From Ziziphus jujuba (Eukaryota > Streptophyta > Magnoliopsida > Rosales > Rhamnaceae), in assembly GCF_031755915.1 (NCBI RefSeq), contig NC_083379.1, positions 25,172,001-25,236,000 of the forward strand: a DNA stretch of 64,000 bases, written 5' to 3'. The translations under genes and the position numbers were made by a program. Every line of letters begins with the position of its first letter. Within the stretch, counting starts at the first letter, position 1. Below are positions 12,096 to 22,986 of the stretch, piece after piece. A model generated the notes under the pieces. The model was not told the DNA's origin. It worked only from the letters and a program-made list of their open reading frames with translations, and did not search any database.

Positions 12096-13230
12096 TGATG
12101 TGATTCCACCCGAGCCTGCTCAACCGATAACCCGCTGGGGTGCTGACTCGACACAGATGAAGATTAGGCCAATCACAAGAGCTCAAATTAAGAGATTTAA
12201 GGACAACCTGGGAGTATTTATACAAGGGGTAATCAATCTCAATTGAGCTTGTCCATACATGAAGATACAAAGCCTATTCTTAGCATCCAAGTGGTGGAAG
12301 CGGATACGGACCCAGGTGACTGTTTTGGTACATTTTTGGAGTCCGAGAAGCATGAAATGGTTCCAATGCTTTATGGGTTCAATACATATGCCTAAGAGGT
12401 CATGGAATCAAGTTAAAGCAGCCTAAAATGCAATCAAAAAGGGCTTGTACGGACAGCTTCAACAATTTGGCCGAATTTGCTGTATTGCTTGCTGGCTTTA
12501 CTGTATTTTACTGTATTAGCCTTTTCTTATTTTTCCAAGCATGGGCAACGTGTGGGCCTTCATATTCAGTTTATTTGGCATCCTACAAAGCATCTAGAAG
12601 CTTATTTGGAGCTCAATTTGGTCAAAGATTGGTCAAAGTCAACTTAGTCAAAAAGCTAGTATTATAGTTTCCTAATTTGATTCTACTTTTTGTTTTAGGA
12701 AATTACCATTACTTTTTAGTTTTTATTTATTTATTTTCTGGAAAAATAAGTTTAGGAAAGTTATTATTTTATTATTTTCATTGTAAATTAATTAATTCCT
12801 AATTCAAAATAAAGGAATTAATTAATCCAATTAGATTAGGAAAGGAGTGAGAATTTCGGCCACCATAGAACTCTTTATTGTGTGGCCTATTTTACCTAGG
12901 GTTTTTAGGGTTTACTTTGTTTCTTTCAAAGCCTATTTAAAGGCTTATTTTTCAATAATAATACAACTTTGATTTGATTAAGAAAATACTTGTGAGATTA
13001 ATTATCTCTTTGTTCTTTGAGAACACCTAAAACACCACTAGAGAATTGGTTGTTTTGGCTTGACTTATCAATAGGTTTTCCATCCCCTATTGTGGCGTCT
13101 ACATTATACCAAGGTTTCTAACCACAGGTTGGTTAGGGATTGAGGTCCATTCCATTAGAACTTGAACTTAATTAAAGATCCGGGATAATATAATACGGGT
13201 TTAGGAGCAGGTCATCCTAGGTTCGTATCA
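12096..13230 (+). repeat. Element B 5' LTR
   Basis: 1135 bp, tgatgtgattccacc to taggttcgtatca. It differs from the 3' LTR by scattered substitutions and a 1-bp indel. This subtype begins DVIPPEP in the U3 frame (others DANPP), and a small deletion ends the U3 frame early at VINLN; both B LTRs share this, so it predates insertion. Confidence 0.92.
12933..12943 (+). promoter_or_regulatory. TATA-like box in B 5' LTR
   Basis: ctatttaaagg sits about two thirds into the LTR, where other copies have cctataaaagg. It is the likely core promoter for the element RNA, marking the U3/R boundary just downstream. Confidence 0.5.
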
Positions 13231-13245
13231 TTTGGTATCAGAGCT
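13231..13245 (+). promoter_or_regulatory. Element B primer-binding site
   Basis: tttggtatcagagct immediately after the LTR. The core tggtatcagagc is complementary to the initiator-Met tRNA 3' end. Confidence 0.9.
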
Positions 13246-14400
13246 AAATTTTGTTCAGGTTTGATCTATCTTTATTTGATTTATTTGTTTTTGTGTTATT
13301 CTGCAATTTTAGCATTAGGTTAAGGTTGCTTCTATCACCATACACGTTCTGCATCTTAAAAATAAAAAATAAAAAAATAAAAAAATTCATTCCTAGTTGA
13401 ATTAGGATTTCCTAGTTTTATCGTATTTTTGTTTCCTAGTTTGTTGGTTGTTCTTCATCATTGTTCTTGTTGATTTTGGTTTTATTGATTTTTCTTTGCT
13501 GTTTTAGTCTTAAATATTTGCATTCATATAAAAAAGAAGAAAAAAAAAAGAGTTTGCGGCAACATTTAAAAAAAAAAAAAAAAAAACTACACATTTGTGT
13601 TTATTTGGAGGTCACGGGTTTGGTGTTTGTTTTGGAGTTGGAATTGCAATTTTGGTAATTATTCTTGCTACTGCAGTTGTTTATGTTCTGTGAGTGAAAC
13701 AAAAAAAAAAAAAAAGAGTAAAGTCGAATAAAAAAAAAAAAAAAAGAAAAGAAAAATATTTCGGTTTGTTGGAGTTTGATTTGTTTGCTGGAAATCTGTT
13801 GGAGCTGCTGGTTTTTTGCTTATTTATTCAATATTTGAGTTGCTGGAAAATTATTTTTGCTGCTGGATATTTGGATTTTGGGTGCTTAAATTATTTGGAT
13901 TAAAATTGGTTAAAGGAATTGATACAAAACTCGAATTACAAAGAACAACAACCAACAACTTTTCTATATTTTTGTTCTCTTTGATTCTTGTTCGTATTTG
14001 AATTTCTTTTTCTGGAATTTAATTCTTGAACTCATAATCTACTACCATCTGGTGCAGTTTTCAAAAATTCCAACGTTTTCCCATTATTTTGTGTTTTCTT
14101 GTCTAGAAAGCCGAAAAATTAGGATTTGTTGGATTCTTTCGGTATTGCCTACTTTTTGCTACTGCTTTGTTGATAAGTTTAATTAAAACATACTAGTGAT
14201 CTAATTGCTGTTTTGTGGGTGTTTTAATTAGAACTTTGAGATAATTCATTGAGTGGAAAAAGGCAAGAGTGTGTGAGCTTAAAAGAGGGTAAAAGCCGAA
14301 ACTAGTGTGCAAACACGAGTGTCGAGACCTTGTTTGAGTGAAACACGTGAGGGAGTGAATATTGTGAGGATTTATTTTCTTTTTGCAGTATTTTACTAAC
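13246..14400 (+). other. Element B untranslated leader
   Basis: About 1.15 kb, homologous to A's leader, with several A-runs (13360-13385, 13566-13586, 13700-13745) and T-rich blocks between. Open stretches in it are short and not conserved. Confidence 0.7.
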
Positions 14401-16512
14401 ATGGCAGATTCTAGAATAAGAAGAGGGGATCCACTCTTGAGGATCAATGAGGAAGAGTCCGTAGCATTCCATGGCGATGACCGAGCTACCGGGAGTGGAG
14501 ACCAAGTGGACATGAGAGCTGTTTTGGAGTCAATACAGAGGGTTAGTGCTCAAGTTGAGCATGTGAACCAAAGAATGGGAAGACTAGAAGCCTCACAAGG
14601 AATGCCAAATACAAGAAATAGGCAAGAATTCCATGGAGGACGAGGCCGAGGACGAGGAGGTAGCGAGAGACCAAGAGAGGAATTTGATGAGTAGTCATTC
14701 GGTGGAGACTTTGAGGAAGGTATGGATGAAACTTTTGCTGTCCAAGATAGAGCTGACCATGGAAGATATAGGAGGGAAGAAACAGATGACAATCGTAGCA
14801 ATATCAAGATCAACATCCCACCATTCATGGGAAAAAGTGACCCCGAAGCATATTTGGAGTGGGAAGAAAAGATGGAGATGATATTTGACCGCCATAATTA
14901 TTCAGAGGCTAAGAAGGTTAAATTGGCAGCAATGGAGTTTGGCCATTATGCACTCCAATGGTGGACCAATGAGCAAAACACCCGAAGGAGAGTTGGTGAT
15001 GACTTGATTACTACATGGCGACAAATGAAAGGAGCCATGCGGAAGCGATTCGTACCATCACACTATCATAGGTTGCTGCATCAAAGACTTCAATCTTTAT
15101 CTCAAGGAACTAGGTCCGTGGAGGATTATTACAAGGAGATGGAGATGCTTATGATGAGATTGAACTTGAATGAAGATAGGGAAGCAACCATGGCAAGGTT
15201 TCTTGGTGGTTTGAATCGTGAAATAGCCAATCAACTAGAATTGCAACAATATGTGGAATTGGAGGAGATGTTGCATGTGGCTATTAAATTAGAGCATCAA
15301 TTCAAGAGGAGGGGTGTAAGATCATGGTTTGGAGGTGTTTCCAACAGTGGAAGGTCCAATTCTAGTGGCTGGAGGAACAATCCCATCTATGAAAGCAAGC
15401 CAAAGCCGAAAGTCAAAGAAGATTGTTCAAATTGGCCAAGGAAGGAGACTAGAACCGAATCTGTCCAAGCACCAAAGAATGAGGTAAAATTAGATCCTAA
15501 ACCTTCTAGAACTCATGATGTTGTGTGTTTTAAGTGCCAGGGACAAGGACACATTGCTAGCCAATGCCCGAATAGAAGAATCATGGTGTTAAAGGGCAAT
15601 GATGAGCTAGAATCGAAAAGTGAAGAAAGTGAGGATGAAGCCAAGCAAGAGGAGGAGGACTTGGAGGATGAACCCGAAACCTTGCAAGCATCCAATGCTG
15701 AATTAAACTTGCTTTCTAGGAGAGTACTTGCTGCATACAAAGATGAGGATGAAATTCAAAGAGAGAACATCTTCCACACCCGATGTGAAATTCAAGGTAA
15801 GATTTGTAGTATGATTATTGATAGTGGAAGTTGTACAAATGTAATTAGTAACATTGTAATTGATAAATTAGGCTTAATAACTATTAAACATCCAGAACCT
15901 TATAGATTACAATGGCTTAATGATGGTGGTGAAATAAAAGTGAATAAACAAGCCAAAGTAAAATTTAATATAGGTAGATATGAGGATGTAGTTTTATGTG
16001 ATATTGTACCCATGATTACTGGACATATACTATTAGGTAGGCCATGGCAATTTGATAAAGATGCTACTCATTTTGGTCGAGAAAATAGTATTGTTTTCAG
16101 GTTCAACGGGAAGAAGGTCAAGCTGGAACCATTATCTCCTAAAGAGGTTTACAAAGACCAATTACAAATGCAACAAAGGAGAGAAGCCGAAAAACTCAAG
16201 GAAAAAGCAAGTATGGCACCAACGGCTTCACCAACCTTTCAAGAGGGTAAGAATGAGGTTGCTGATCAAGGTAAGGTTTCTAAGGCTCATATTGAGTGGA
16301 AAGATCAAGGGAAAGCCGAAAGAGAGGAGAAAGGAAGTGGCAAACCTGCGAGCTTGGAGAAGGAAGAGAAATCCGAAGTTTTGCGCCAATCCAAGGGAAA
16401 AAAAGAAAAAGAGAGAAAGGAAAGGTTAAGTAGCAATTTTTATTTGAGTTTAGGGGATATTAATAAGGTTATTGAGTGTAAGAAACCTTTGCTGGTCATG
16501 ATTTATAAATAA
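14401..16512 (+). pseudogene. Element B gag-protease polyprotein (one internal UAG)
   Basis: ATG at 14401 (MADSRIRRG). The frame is open to 16510 (TAA) except for a single in-frame TAG at 14692. Order: Gly/Arg-rich segment GGRGRGRGG (about codon 80); Retrotrans_gag core (about codons 145-290; FGHYALQWWTNEQ, MRKRFVPSHYH); CCHC zinc knuckle CFKCQGQGHIASQC at codon 376 with all ligands present; acidic linker (EESEDEAKQEEEDLEDE); aspartic protease with IIDSGSCTN, catalytic Asp at codon 474; ILLGRPWQFD; then a charged spacer. This is the best preserved gag and protease in the window. TAG could be a nonsense mutation or a read-through point; other copies are too broken to decide. At the TAA, K-stop replaces the K-D of relatives, so it is probably a mutation. 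Confidence 0.85.
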
Positions 16513-17439
16513 AATTATTTTAATGATCAAACTAACATTGAAGAACTTGAATTGCCAAGTTCAATGATTTCTCTTTTGAAGGAATTTGGAGATGTCTTCC
16601 CAAATGAAATTCCAAGTGGACTACCATCCAATCAAGAGGGAAAATGTGAGCTTGCTGTCCAAGGTAAGTCTTCTAATACTCAGGTTGTGTGGAAAAATTT
16701 TAATAAAACCAAGAGTGAGAAATTTGGTGCAAAAGCCGAGAGTGAGGAAGGTGAGATGGCCGTGAGTGAGAAAGGAAAAGGAAGACAAGAACGGAAAAAT
16801 ATAAATTTTTATCTTAGCTTTGGTGATGTTAATAAAGCAATTATGAATAAGAAATCATTGCTGACCATGAATTTTAAAGATACTTATTTAAAGATGTCTT
16901 TATTGCATAGAACTTTATCTGCATTGTTGAGAGCTGTACTTAGTGGAAATTTGAAAATTTGGGAAATATTGTTTTCTAACTTTAAAAAGTGTAATTTTTA
17001 CCATAATGAGCATGTATTTCTAGATTTTGTTGTAATAGTGTTTGACCCAGGAGAATTGGTTTGGTTGCACTTACGAAAGGAAGGGTTTCCTAAACAAAGA
17101 AAGTCAAAACTCATGCTGCCTATGGATGGACTTTTTCAAGTTTTTGAGCCAAATAACAAGAATGCCTACAAGCTTGATTTACCAGGTGAGTATACCATGA
17201 GTGCTGCATTTAATGTTGCTGATTTAACTCCCTTTGCTGCAGGTGATAATCTTGATTTGAGGACAAATCCTTTTCAAGAGGAGGGGAATGATGTGATTCC
17301 ACCCGAGCCTGCTCAACCGATAACCCGTTGGGGTGCTGACTCGACACAGATGAAGATTAGGCCAATCACAAGAGCTCAAATTAAGAGACTTAAGGACAAC
17401 CTGGGAGTATTTATACAAGGGGTAATCAATCTCAATTGA
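16513..17439 (+). pseudogene. Element B scrambled pol stub reading into the 3' LTR
   Basis: Same frame as gag-protease, open from 16513 to TGA at 17437. Pieces in order: pre-RT block (ELPSSMISLLKEFGDVF, GLPS); a second copy of the protease-RT spacer (from 16630); KDTYLKM followed by a jump to integrase (RTLSALLRAVLSGNLKIWE); about 25 codons homologous to RT downstream of YFDD (FKKCNFYHNEHVFLDFVV, 16975-17037); then the integrase C-terminal end (ELVWLHLRKE, YKLDLPGEYT, FNVADLTPF). It continues through the polypurine tract 150 nt into the LTR (TRWGADSTQMK). No catalytic residue of RT, RNase H or integrase remains. Whether this frame made a useful protein is unknown, but it stayed open. Confidence 0.8.
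17276..17288 (+). promoter_or_regulatory. Element B polypurine tract
   Basis: aagaggaggggaa directly before the 3' LTR: the plus-strand primer for reverse transcription. It is also coding here (Q-E-E-G-N). Confidence 0.85.
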
Positions 17440-18424
17440 GCTTGTCCATACATGAAGATACAAAGCCTATTCTTAGCATCCAAGTGGTGGAAGCGGATAC
17501 GAACCCAGGTGACTGTTTTGGTACATTTTTGGAGTCCGAGAAGCATGAAATGGTTCCAATGCTTTATGGGTTCAATACATATGCCTAAGAGGTCATGGAA
17601 TCAAGTTAAAGTAGCCTCAAATGCAATCAAAAAGGGCTTGTACGAACAACTTCAACAATTTGGCCGAATTTGCTGTATTGCTTGCTGGCTTTACTGTATT
17701 TTACTGTATTAGCCTTTTCTTATTTTTCTAAGCATGGGCAACGTGTGGGCCTTCATATTCAGTTTATTTGGCATCCTACAAAGCATCTAGAAGCTGATTT
17801 GGAGCTCAATTTGGTCAAAGATTGGTCAAAGTCAACTTAGTCAAAAAGCTAGTATTATAGTTTCTTAATTTGATTCTACTTTTTGTTTTAGGAAATTACC
17901 ATTACTTTTTAGTTTTTATTTATTTATTTTCTGGAAAAATAAGTTTAGGAAAGTTATTATTTTATTATTTTCATTGTAAATTAATTAATTCCTAATTCAA
18001 AATAAAGGAATTAATTAATCCAAATTAGATTAGGAAATGAGTGAGAATTTCGGCCACCATAGAACTCTTTATTTTGTGGCCTGTTTTACCTAGGGTTTTT
18101 AGGGTTTACTTTGTTTCTTTCAAAGCCTATTTAAAGGCTTATTTTTCAATAATAATACAACTTTAATTTGATTAAGAAAATACTTGTGAGATTAATTATC
18201 TCTTTGTTCTTTGAGAACACCTAAAACACCACTAGAGAATTGGTTGTTTTGGCTTGACTTATCAATAGGTTTTCCATCCCCTATTGTGGCGTCTACATTA
18301 TACCAAGGTTTCTAACCACAGGTTGGTTAGGGGTTGAGGTCCATTTCATTAGAACTTGAACTTAATTAAAGATTCGGGCTAATATAATACGGGTTTAGGA
18401 GCAGGTCATCCTAGGTTCGTATCA
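17289..18424 (+). repeat. Element B 3' LTR
   Basis: 1136 bp, same termini as the 5' LTR. It is followed directly by the TSD copy tatgt at 18425. Confidence 0.92.
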
Positions 18425-18829
18425 TATGTGGAGAGAATATGTGAAAGGTGCTTGAAATGCTGAAAATCCAAGTCCAACTTGTTGCCGCACAGTTTGTACC
18501 TCCCATTGTAGATTCCTTGTTTTCCTTGGGTAGATTTGTCGATGGATTTTGTTCTTGGTTTACCTTGATCTAAAACAGATAAGGATTCAATTTTTGTTAT
18601 TGTGGATAGATTTTCTAAAATGGAACATTTTATTGCATGTAGTAAAACTGATGATACATCTAATGTTGCTAACTTATTTCTTAAGGAAATTGTGAGGTTG
18701 CATGGTATGCTTAGAACTATTGTTTCGGACAGGGATGCTAAGTTCTTAAGTTATTTATGGAAAACTTTGTGGGCTAAGTTAGGAACTAAACTTCTATTTT
18801 CAACTACTTGTCATCCACAAACTGGTAGG
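18425..18829 (+). pseudogene. Element A integrase core, part 1
   Basis: Continues A's integrase after the B insertion: zinc-finger cysteines (C-x-x-C near 18450), VDLSMDFVLGLP with the first catalytic Asp (about 18540), one stop, then [12 protein letters not shown] and [11 protein letters not shown] with the second Asp (18726-18745), to HPQTG. Interrupted at 18829 by a solo LTR, just before the catalytic Glu motif. Confidence 0.8.
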
Positions 18830-19857
18830 TGATACGAACCTAGGATGGCCTGCTCCTAAACCCGTATTATATTAGCCCGGATCTAATTATGTTCAAGTTC
18901 TAATGGTGACCTTAACCCCTAACCAACCTGTGATTAGAAACCTTGGTATATAATGAAGACGCCATAATAAGTGATGGAAAGCCTATTGATAAGTCAAACT
19001 AAAACACTCATTCACTAATGGTGTTTTAGGTGTTCAAAAAAACAAAGAGAATTCAATCTCACAAATAATTTTCTGTATGAATAATGTACTGATTACTATT
19101 GATAAAACAAGCCTTTAAATATGCTGGAAAAGTCACATAATAAACCCTAGAAGACATAAGGAAAACCGGCCATACAATAACCTTTTCCTAAAGTGGCCGA
19201 ATTTCCTACTTTCCTAAATCTAAATTCTAATTAATTAATTTCTTTATTTTGGATTGGGAAATAATTAATTTACAATGAAATTAATAAAATAAGAACTTTC
19301 CTAAACTTATTTTTCCAGCAAATAAATAAATAAAAACAAAAAAATAATGGTAATTTCCTAAAACAAAAAGTAGAATCAAATTAGAAAACTAAAATACTAG
19401 CTTTTTGACTAAGTTGACTTTGACCATCCTTGACCAATTTGAGCTCCAAATCAACTTCAATATGATTTTTAGGATGCCAAATAAGCTAACCATGAGGTCC
19501 CACACGTTGCCCTTGCTTGGAAGAAAGAGAAAAACCAACTCAGCAAAATACAGTAAAGCCAACCCAAAATACAGTAAAAACAGGCCAAATTTGAAGTCGT
19601 CCGTACAACTGTCCATATTTGCACTAAAATCGCTACCCGGGTCCGTATCGGCTTCCACCACTTGGATGCTTAGAATAGGCTTTGTATCTTCTAGTATGGA
19701 CAAGCTGTGTTGAGAATTGATTACCCCCTGTATAAATGCTCCTAGGTTGTCCTTAAATCTCTTAATTTGAGCTCTTGGGATTGGCCCGGTCTTTATCCGT
19801 GTCGGGTCAGCACTCCAGCGGGTTATCGGTTGAGCACGCTCGAGTGGAATCACATCA
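18830..19857 (-). repeat. Solo gypsy LTR in A's integrase
   Basis: 1028-bp reverse LTR, tgatacgaacctagg to ggaatcacatca. Flanks gtagg (18825-18829) and gtggg (19858-19862) form a 5-bp TSD with one mismatch, and removal rejoins HPQTG to GQTEVVNRT. It has the B-type start (DVIP) with an open U3 frame (TRWSADP, GPIPRAQIKRFKDNL). Confidence 0.87.
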
Positions 19858-20480
19858 GTGGGCAAACTGAAGTAGTAAATAGAACGTTGTCTGCACTGTT
19901 ACGAGCTTTAATTGGTAGAAATTTAAGAACATGGGAAGATTGTTTGCCACATGTTGAGTTTGCTTATAATGGATCTTTACATTCAACTATTAAATATACT
20001 CCATTACATTTAAATACTAAATATACTCCATTACATTCAAATACTAAATATACTTTATTTAAGATTGTTTATGATTTTATTCCTTTAACTCCATTAGATT
20101 TAACGCGTTTACCTTTAAATGAACGTATTAATCTAGATGGAGAGCAAAAAACTAATTTTCTGAATTTGATTCATAAAAGGACCAAGGCAAATATTGAGAG
20201 GAGGACCTAGCAATATGCAAGGAATGCAAATCAAGGCCGAAAACAGGTTGTTTTTTAGCCTAAAGATTGGGTTTGGTTGCACTTAAGGAAGGAAAAGTTT
20301 CCCGAGCAAAGAAAGTCCATGCTTATGTCACGTGGAGATGGACCTTTTCAAGCTTTGGAGTAGATTAATCAGAATACTTACAAACTTGACTTACAAGGTG
20401 AGCATAATGTTGTGCTACATTTAATGTTGCTGATTTATCTCCTTTTGCTGCACATGATGATTTTGATATGAGGGCAAATC
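19858..20480 (+). pseudogene. Element A integrase core part 2 and C-terminus
   Basis: GQTEVVNRTLSALLRAL carries the third catalytic residue (Glu). [13 protein letters not shown] follows, then an in-frame 27-bp tandem expansion (19991-20060), KIVYDFIPLTPLDL, and the C-terminal [15 protein letters not shown] region and YKLDL to about 20400. The polypurine tract and the first bases of the 3' LTR are deleted at about 20480. Confidence 0.8.
19991..20060 (+). repeat. In-frame 27-bp tandem repeat in integrase
   Basis: taaatatactccattacatt plus a 7-nt tail occurs at 19991-20017 and 20018-20044, then partially at 20045. It expands TKYTPxE to three TKYT units (nine codons each) without breaking the frame. 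C has a single unit here. Confidence 0.85.
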
Positions 20481-21572
20481 ACAACCAACAACCCATTGAA
20501 TGCAGATCCGATATAGTTGAAGACTGAGCCAATCACTAGGGCTCACACCAACAGATTTAAGGACAACCTGGCAGTCTTCATCCAAGGTATAATCAATTCT
20601 CAAAAGGGCTTGTTCATATCAGAAGATTCAGAGCCTGTTTTAAGCATCCAAGTGGTGGAGGTCGATATGGATCCAGGTAGCTGTTTTAGTGCATTTTTGG
20701 ACTCTAGACAGCGACGAATGGATACAACACTTCATGAATTCAATGAATATCATGAAGAGGTCATGGAATCAAGACAAGGTAGAATCAAAAGAATCTAAAT
20801 TTGTGGTTTGCACATAGATGGAGTTTTTGGCCCAAAATACTATTTTTTTTGCTGACTTTACTGTATTTTGTTGACTTGGCATTTTCTCTTTGTTCCAATC
20901 AAAGGAAACATATGGAAATCATAAATAATCCTATTTGGCATCCTGCAGGGCATATGGAAGCTGATTTTGAGTCTTTACAAGCTGGAAATTAGTCAAAGAT
21001 ACCTTAGTGGTCAAACTAGTCAACTAGTTTCCTAATTTGAGTTTAGCTTTTTGTTTTAGGAAATTAGTCTGCTATTTGGTTTTGATTTATTTATTTACTG
21101 GAAAAATCAACTCAGGAAATTTATTATTTTATTATTTCAATTGTAAACCAATTAATTCATAATTCAAAATAAAGGAATTAATTAATCAAAATTAGATTAC
21201 GAAAGGTATGGAATTTCAGCCACATTAGGAATGTGTCAATGCATGGCCGGTTTTCTCTTAGCTTTTTAGGATTTCTTTCTTTCTAAATATAGCCTGTTTA
21301 AGGTTTATTTTTTAGCAAGAACATACCTTTAACGATATTCAGAAAATTAATTGTGAGATAGAATTCTCGTAGTTCTCTTTGAACGCCTAAAACACCATTA
21401 GTTTTGACTTATCAATAGGGCTTCCATAACCTAATATGGCATCTTCATTATACCAAGATTTCTAGTCATAGGTTGGTTAGGGGTTAAGGTTTTTCCATAA
21501 TAACTTGAACTTAATTGAGATACGGGCTAATATAATACAGGTTTAGGGACGAGTCGACCTAGGTTTGTATCA
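20481..21572 (+). repeat. Element A 3' LTR, 5' end deleted
   Basis: Forward LTR ending aggtttgtatca. The start is missing: pol sequence agggcaaatc joins directly to acaaccaacaaccc, losing the polypurine tract and about 25-30 bp of LTR. Its U3 coding tail is still open from 20517 (MKTEPITRAH) to 20795. The flank cattg is the right TSD copy. Confidence 0.82.
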
Positions 21573-22986
21573 CATTGAAGTCTATATGGTTCGAGATGTT
21601 TGATTTTGTTAAATCTAATTTCTCCAGCACAACATTACTAATAACATTGGCATAACTTCCACTATCAATAATCATACTATAAATGTTACCTTGAATGTCA
21701 CATCAAGTATGGAAGATATTTTCCCTTTGCACTTGATCTCTATCCATGTGCACGGTCAATACTCTTCTTGCAATCAGCCATTGAAGCCATGTTCTTCCTT
21801 TTTGAAGTCTCCTTCATCATGCTCGGTTTCAAATTCAGCTTCATCAATATTGGACTCCAACTTTCCATTGTCCTTCAGCACCATAATTCTTCAATTTGGA
21901 CATTGGTTGGCAATATGTCCTCGGCCTTGAGACTTAAAACACATAATATCACGAGTTCTAAATTGTCTTTCCTTGGCTGATTAGTGCTTCCTTCCTCCAA
22001 TTTTGGTTTTGGTTTTGATTCAGAGGTGGGATTGCTTCTCCACATACTTAAACTTAACCTCCTGCTGTTTGAAACACCTTCAAACGTGAGCTACTATCCC
22101 TCCTCTTGAGTTAGTTCTCAATTTTGATGGCCACATGTAGCATCTCTTCCAACTCCACATATTGTTGTAATTCCATTTGGTTAACAATATTTTGATTTAA
22201 TCCTCCCAAAAACCACACCATTGTTGGCTCATGATCTTCATTCATGCTCAACCTCATCATGAGCATCTCCATATCCTTGTAGTAGTCCTCCACCGACCTA
22301 CTTCCTAGAGATAACGATTGTAGTCTTTAATGCAACGTCCTATGATAATGGCTCAGTACAAATTTCTTCCTCATGGTTCCTTTCATTTGTTGCAAAGTGG
22401 TTATTAGCACATCACCAACTCTTCTTCAGGTGTTTTGCTCATTATTCCACCACTGTAATGCATAATGCCTAAATTCCAAAGTGGCGAACTTAAGCTTTTT
22501 AGCCTTCAAATAGTTATGACAATCGAAGATCATCTCCATCCATTCTTCCCTTTCTAAGTAAGCCTCCGGATCACTCTTTCCCAAAAATAGTGGTATGTTG
22601 TCCTTAATATTTTCAATGTTATCATCTTCATTTCGGGCTTCCCTTCCACGGTTTTGTCTTCTTTAGAGTGCAAAAATATCTTCGAACTCCTCCTTATGGT
22701 TATCTCAAAAATCACTTCCTCCAACTTCTTCCCTATAATGTTCACGACCTCCTCGACCTTGACCATGGTCTCCATGTGGTTCATGCTTTGGGTTCTGTCC
22801 TCTTTCGGAATTTTCAAATCTATCCATTCTTTCATCTAGTTTATCAAAGCGAGCATTCATCCTTTGCAACATATCGGTAGGTTTGGCTACACTCCCTGAT
22901 GCTCTTGACTCTCCTTTGAATCCCACAAAATTATCTCCAAATTCGCTTAAGGAATCATCTCCTCTTCTTAATCTTGATTTTATAAT
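21573..22986 (-). pseudogene. Element R gag and protease 5' part
   Basis: Minus strand. The gag start codon equivalent (22984-22986) is ATT instead of ATG. Gag pieces: LRRGDDS-like start, a Gly/Arg-rich segment (about 22740), TWRQMKG-like region, SVEDYYKDMEMLMMRLSMNED (22310-22240), QLELQQYVELEEMLHVAIK. The zinc knuckle near 21930 reads CFKSQGRGHIANQC, second Cys lost. The protease site IIDSGS (21659-21675) is intact. The gene is cut at 21573 by A and resumes at 4911. Confidence 0.8.

Larger units (their letters stand above)
12096..18424 (+). mobile_element. Non-autonomous gypsy element B, structurally complete
   Basis: 6329 bp: LTRs 12096-13230 and 17289-18424, PBS, leader, one gag-protease-stub frame, polypurine tract. 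The perfect TSD TATGT (12091-12095 and 18425-18429) splits A's integrase; joining the flanks restores it. By eye the LTRs differ at about 15-20 positions in 1135, so B is the youngest full element here. It has no RT, RNase H or integrase core and must have been copied in trans. Confidence 0.9.
4912..21572 (+). mobile_element. Ty3/gypsy element A (full structure, heavily interrupted)
   Basis: Forward LTR retrotransposon: 5' LTR 4912-7183, PBS 7186, leader, gag from 8450, protease, RT, RNase H, integrase, 3' LTR to 21572. It lies inside R's protease gene. Left flank catta (4907-4911) and right flank cattg (21573-21577) form a 5-bp TSD with one mismatch, and joining the two flanks restores R's reverse sequence 'taagccattg..atatggttc'. 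Nested inside are solo LTRs 5247-6382 and 18830-19857 and element B 12096-18424. Protease and RT carry deletions at key sites and there are many stops, so A is dead. Confidence 0.85.

Noticed and set aside
12428..12667. 79-codon frame with a possible membrane segment in B's LTR
   Set aside because: Starts after the U3 tail frame; broken in other LTR copies, and the hydrophobicity follows from T-rich sequence.
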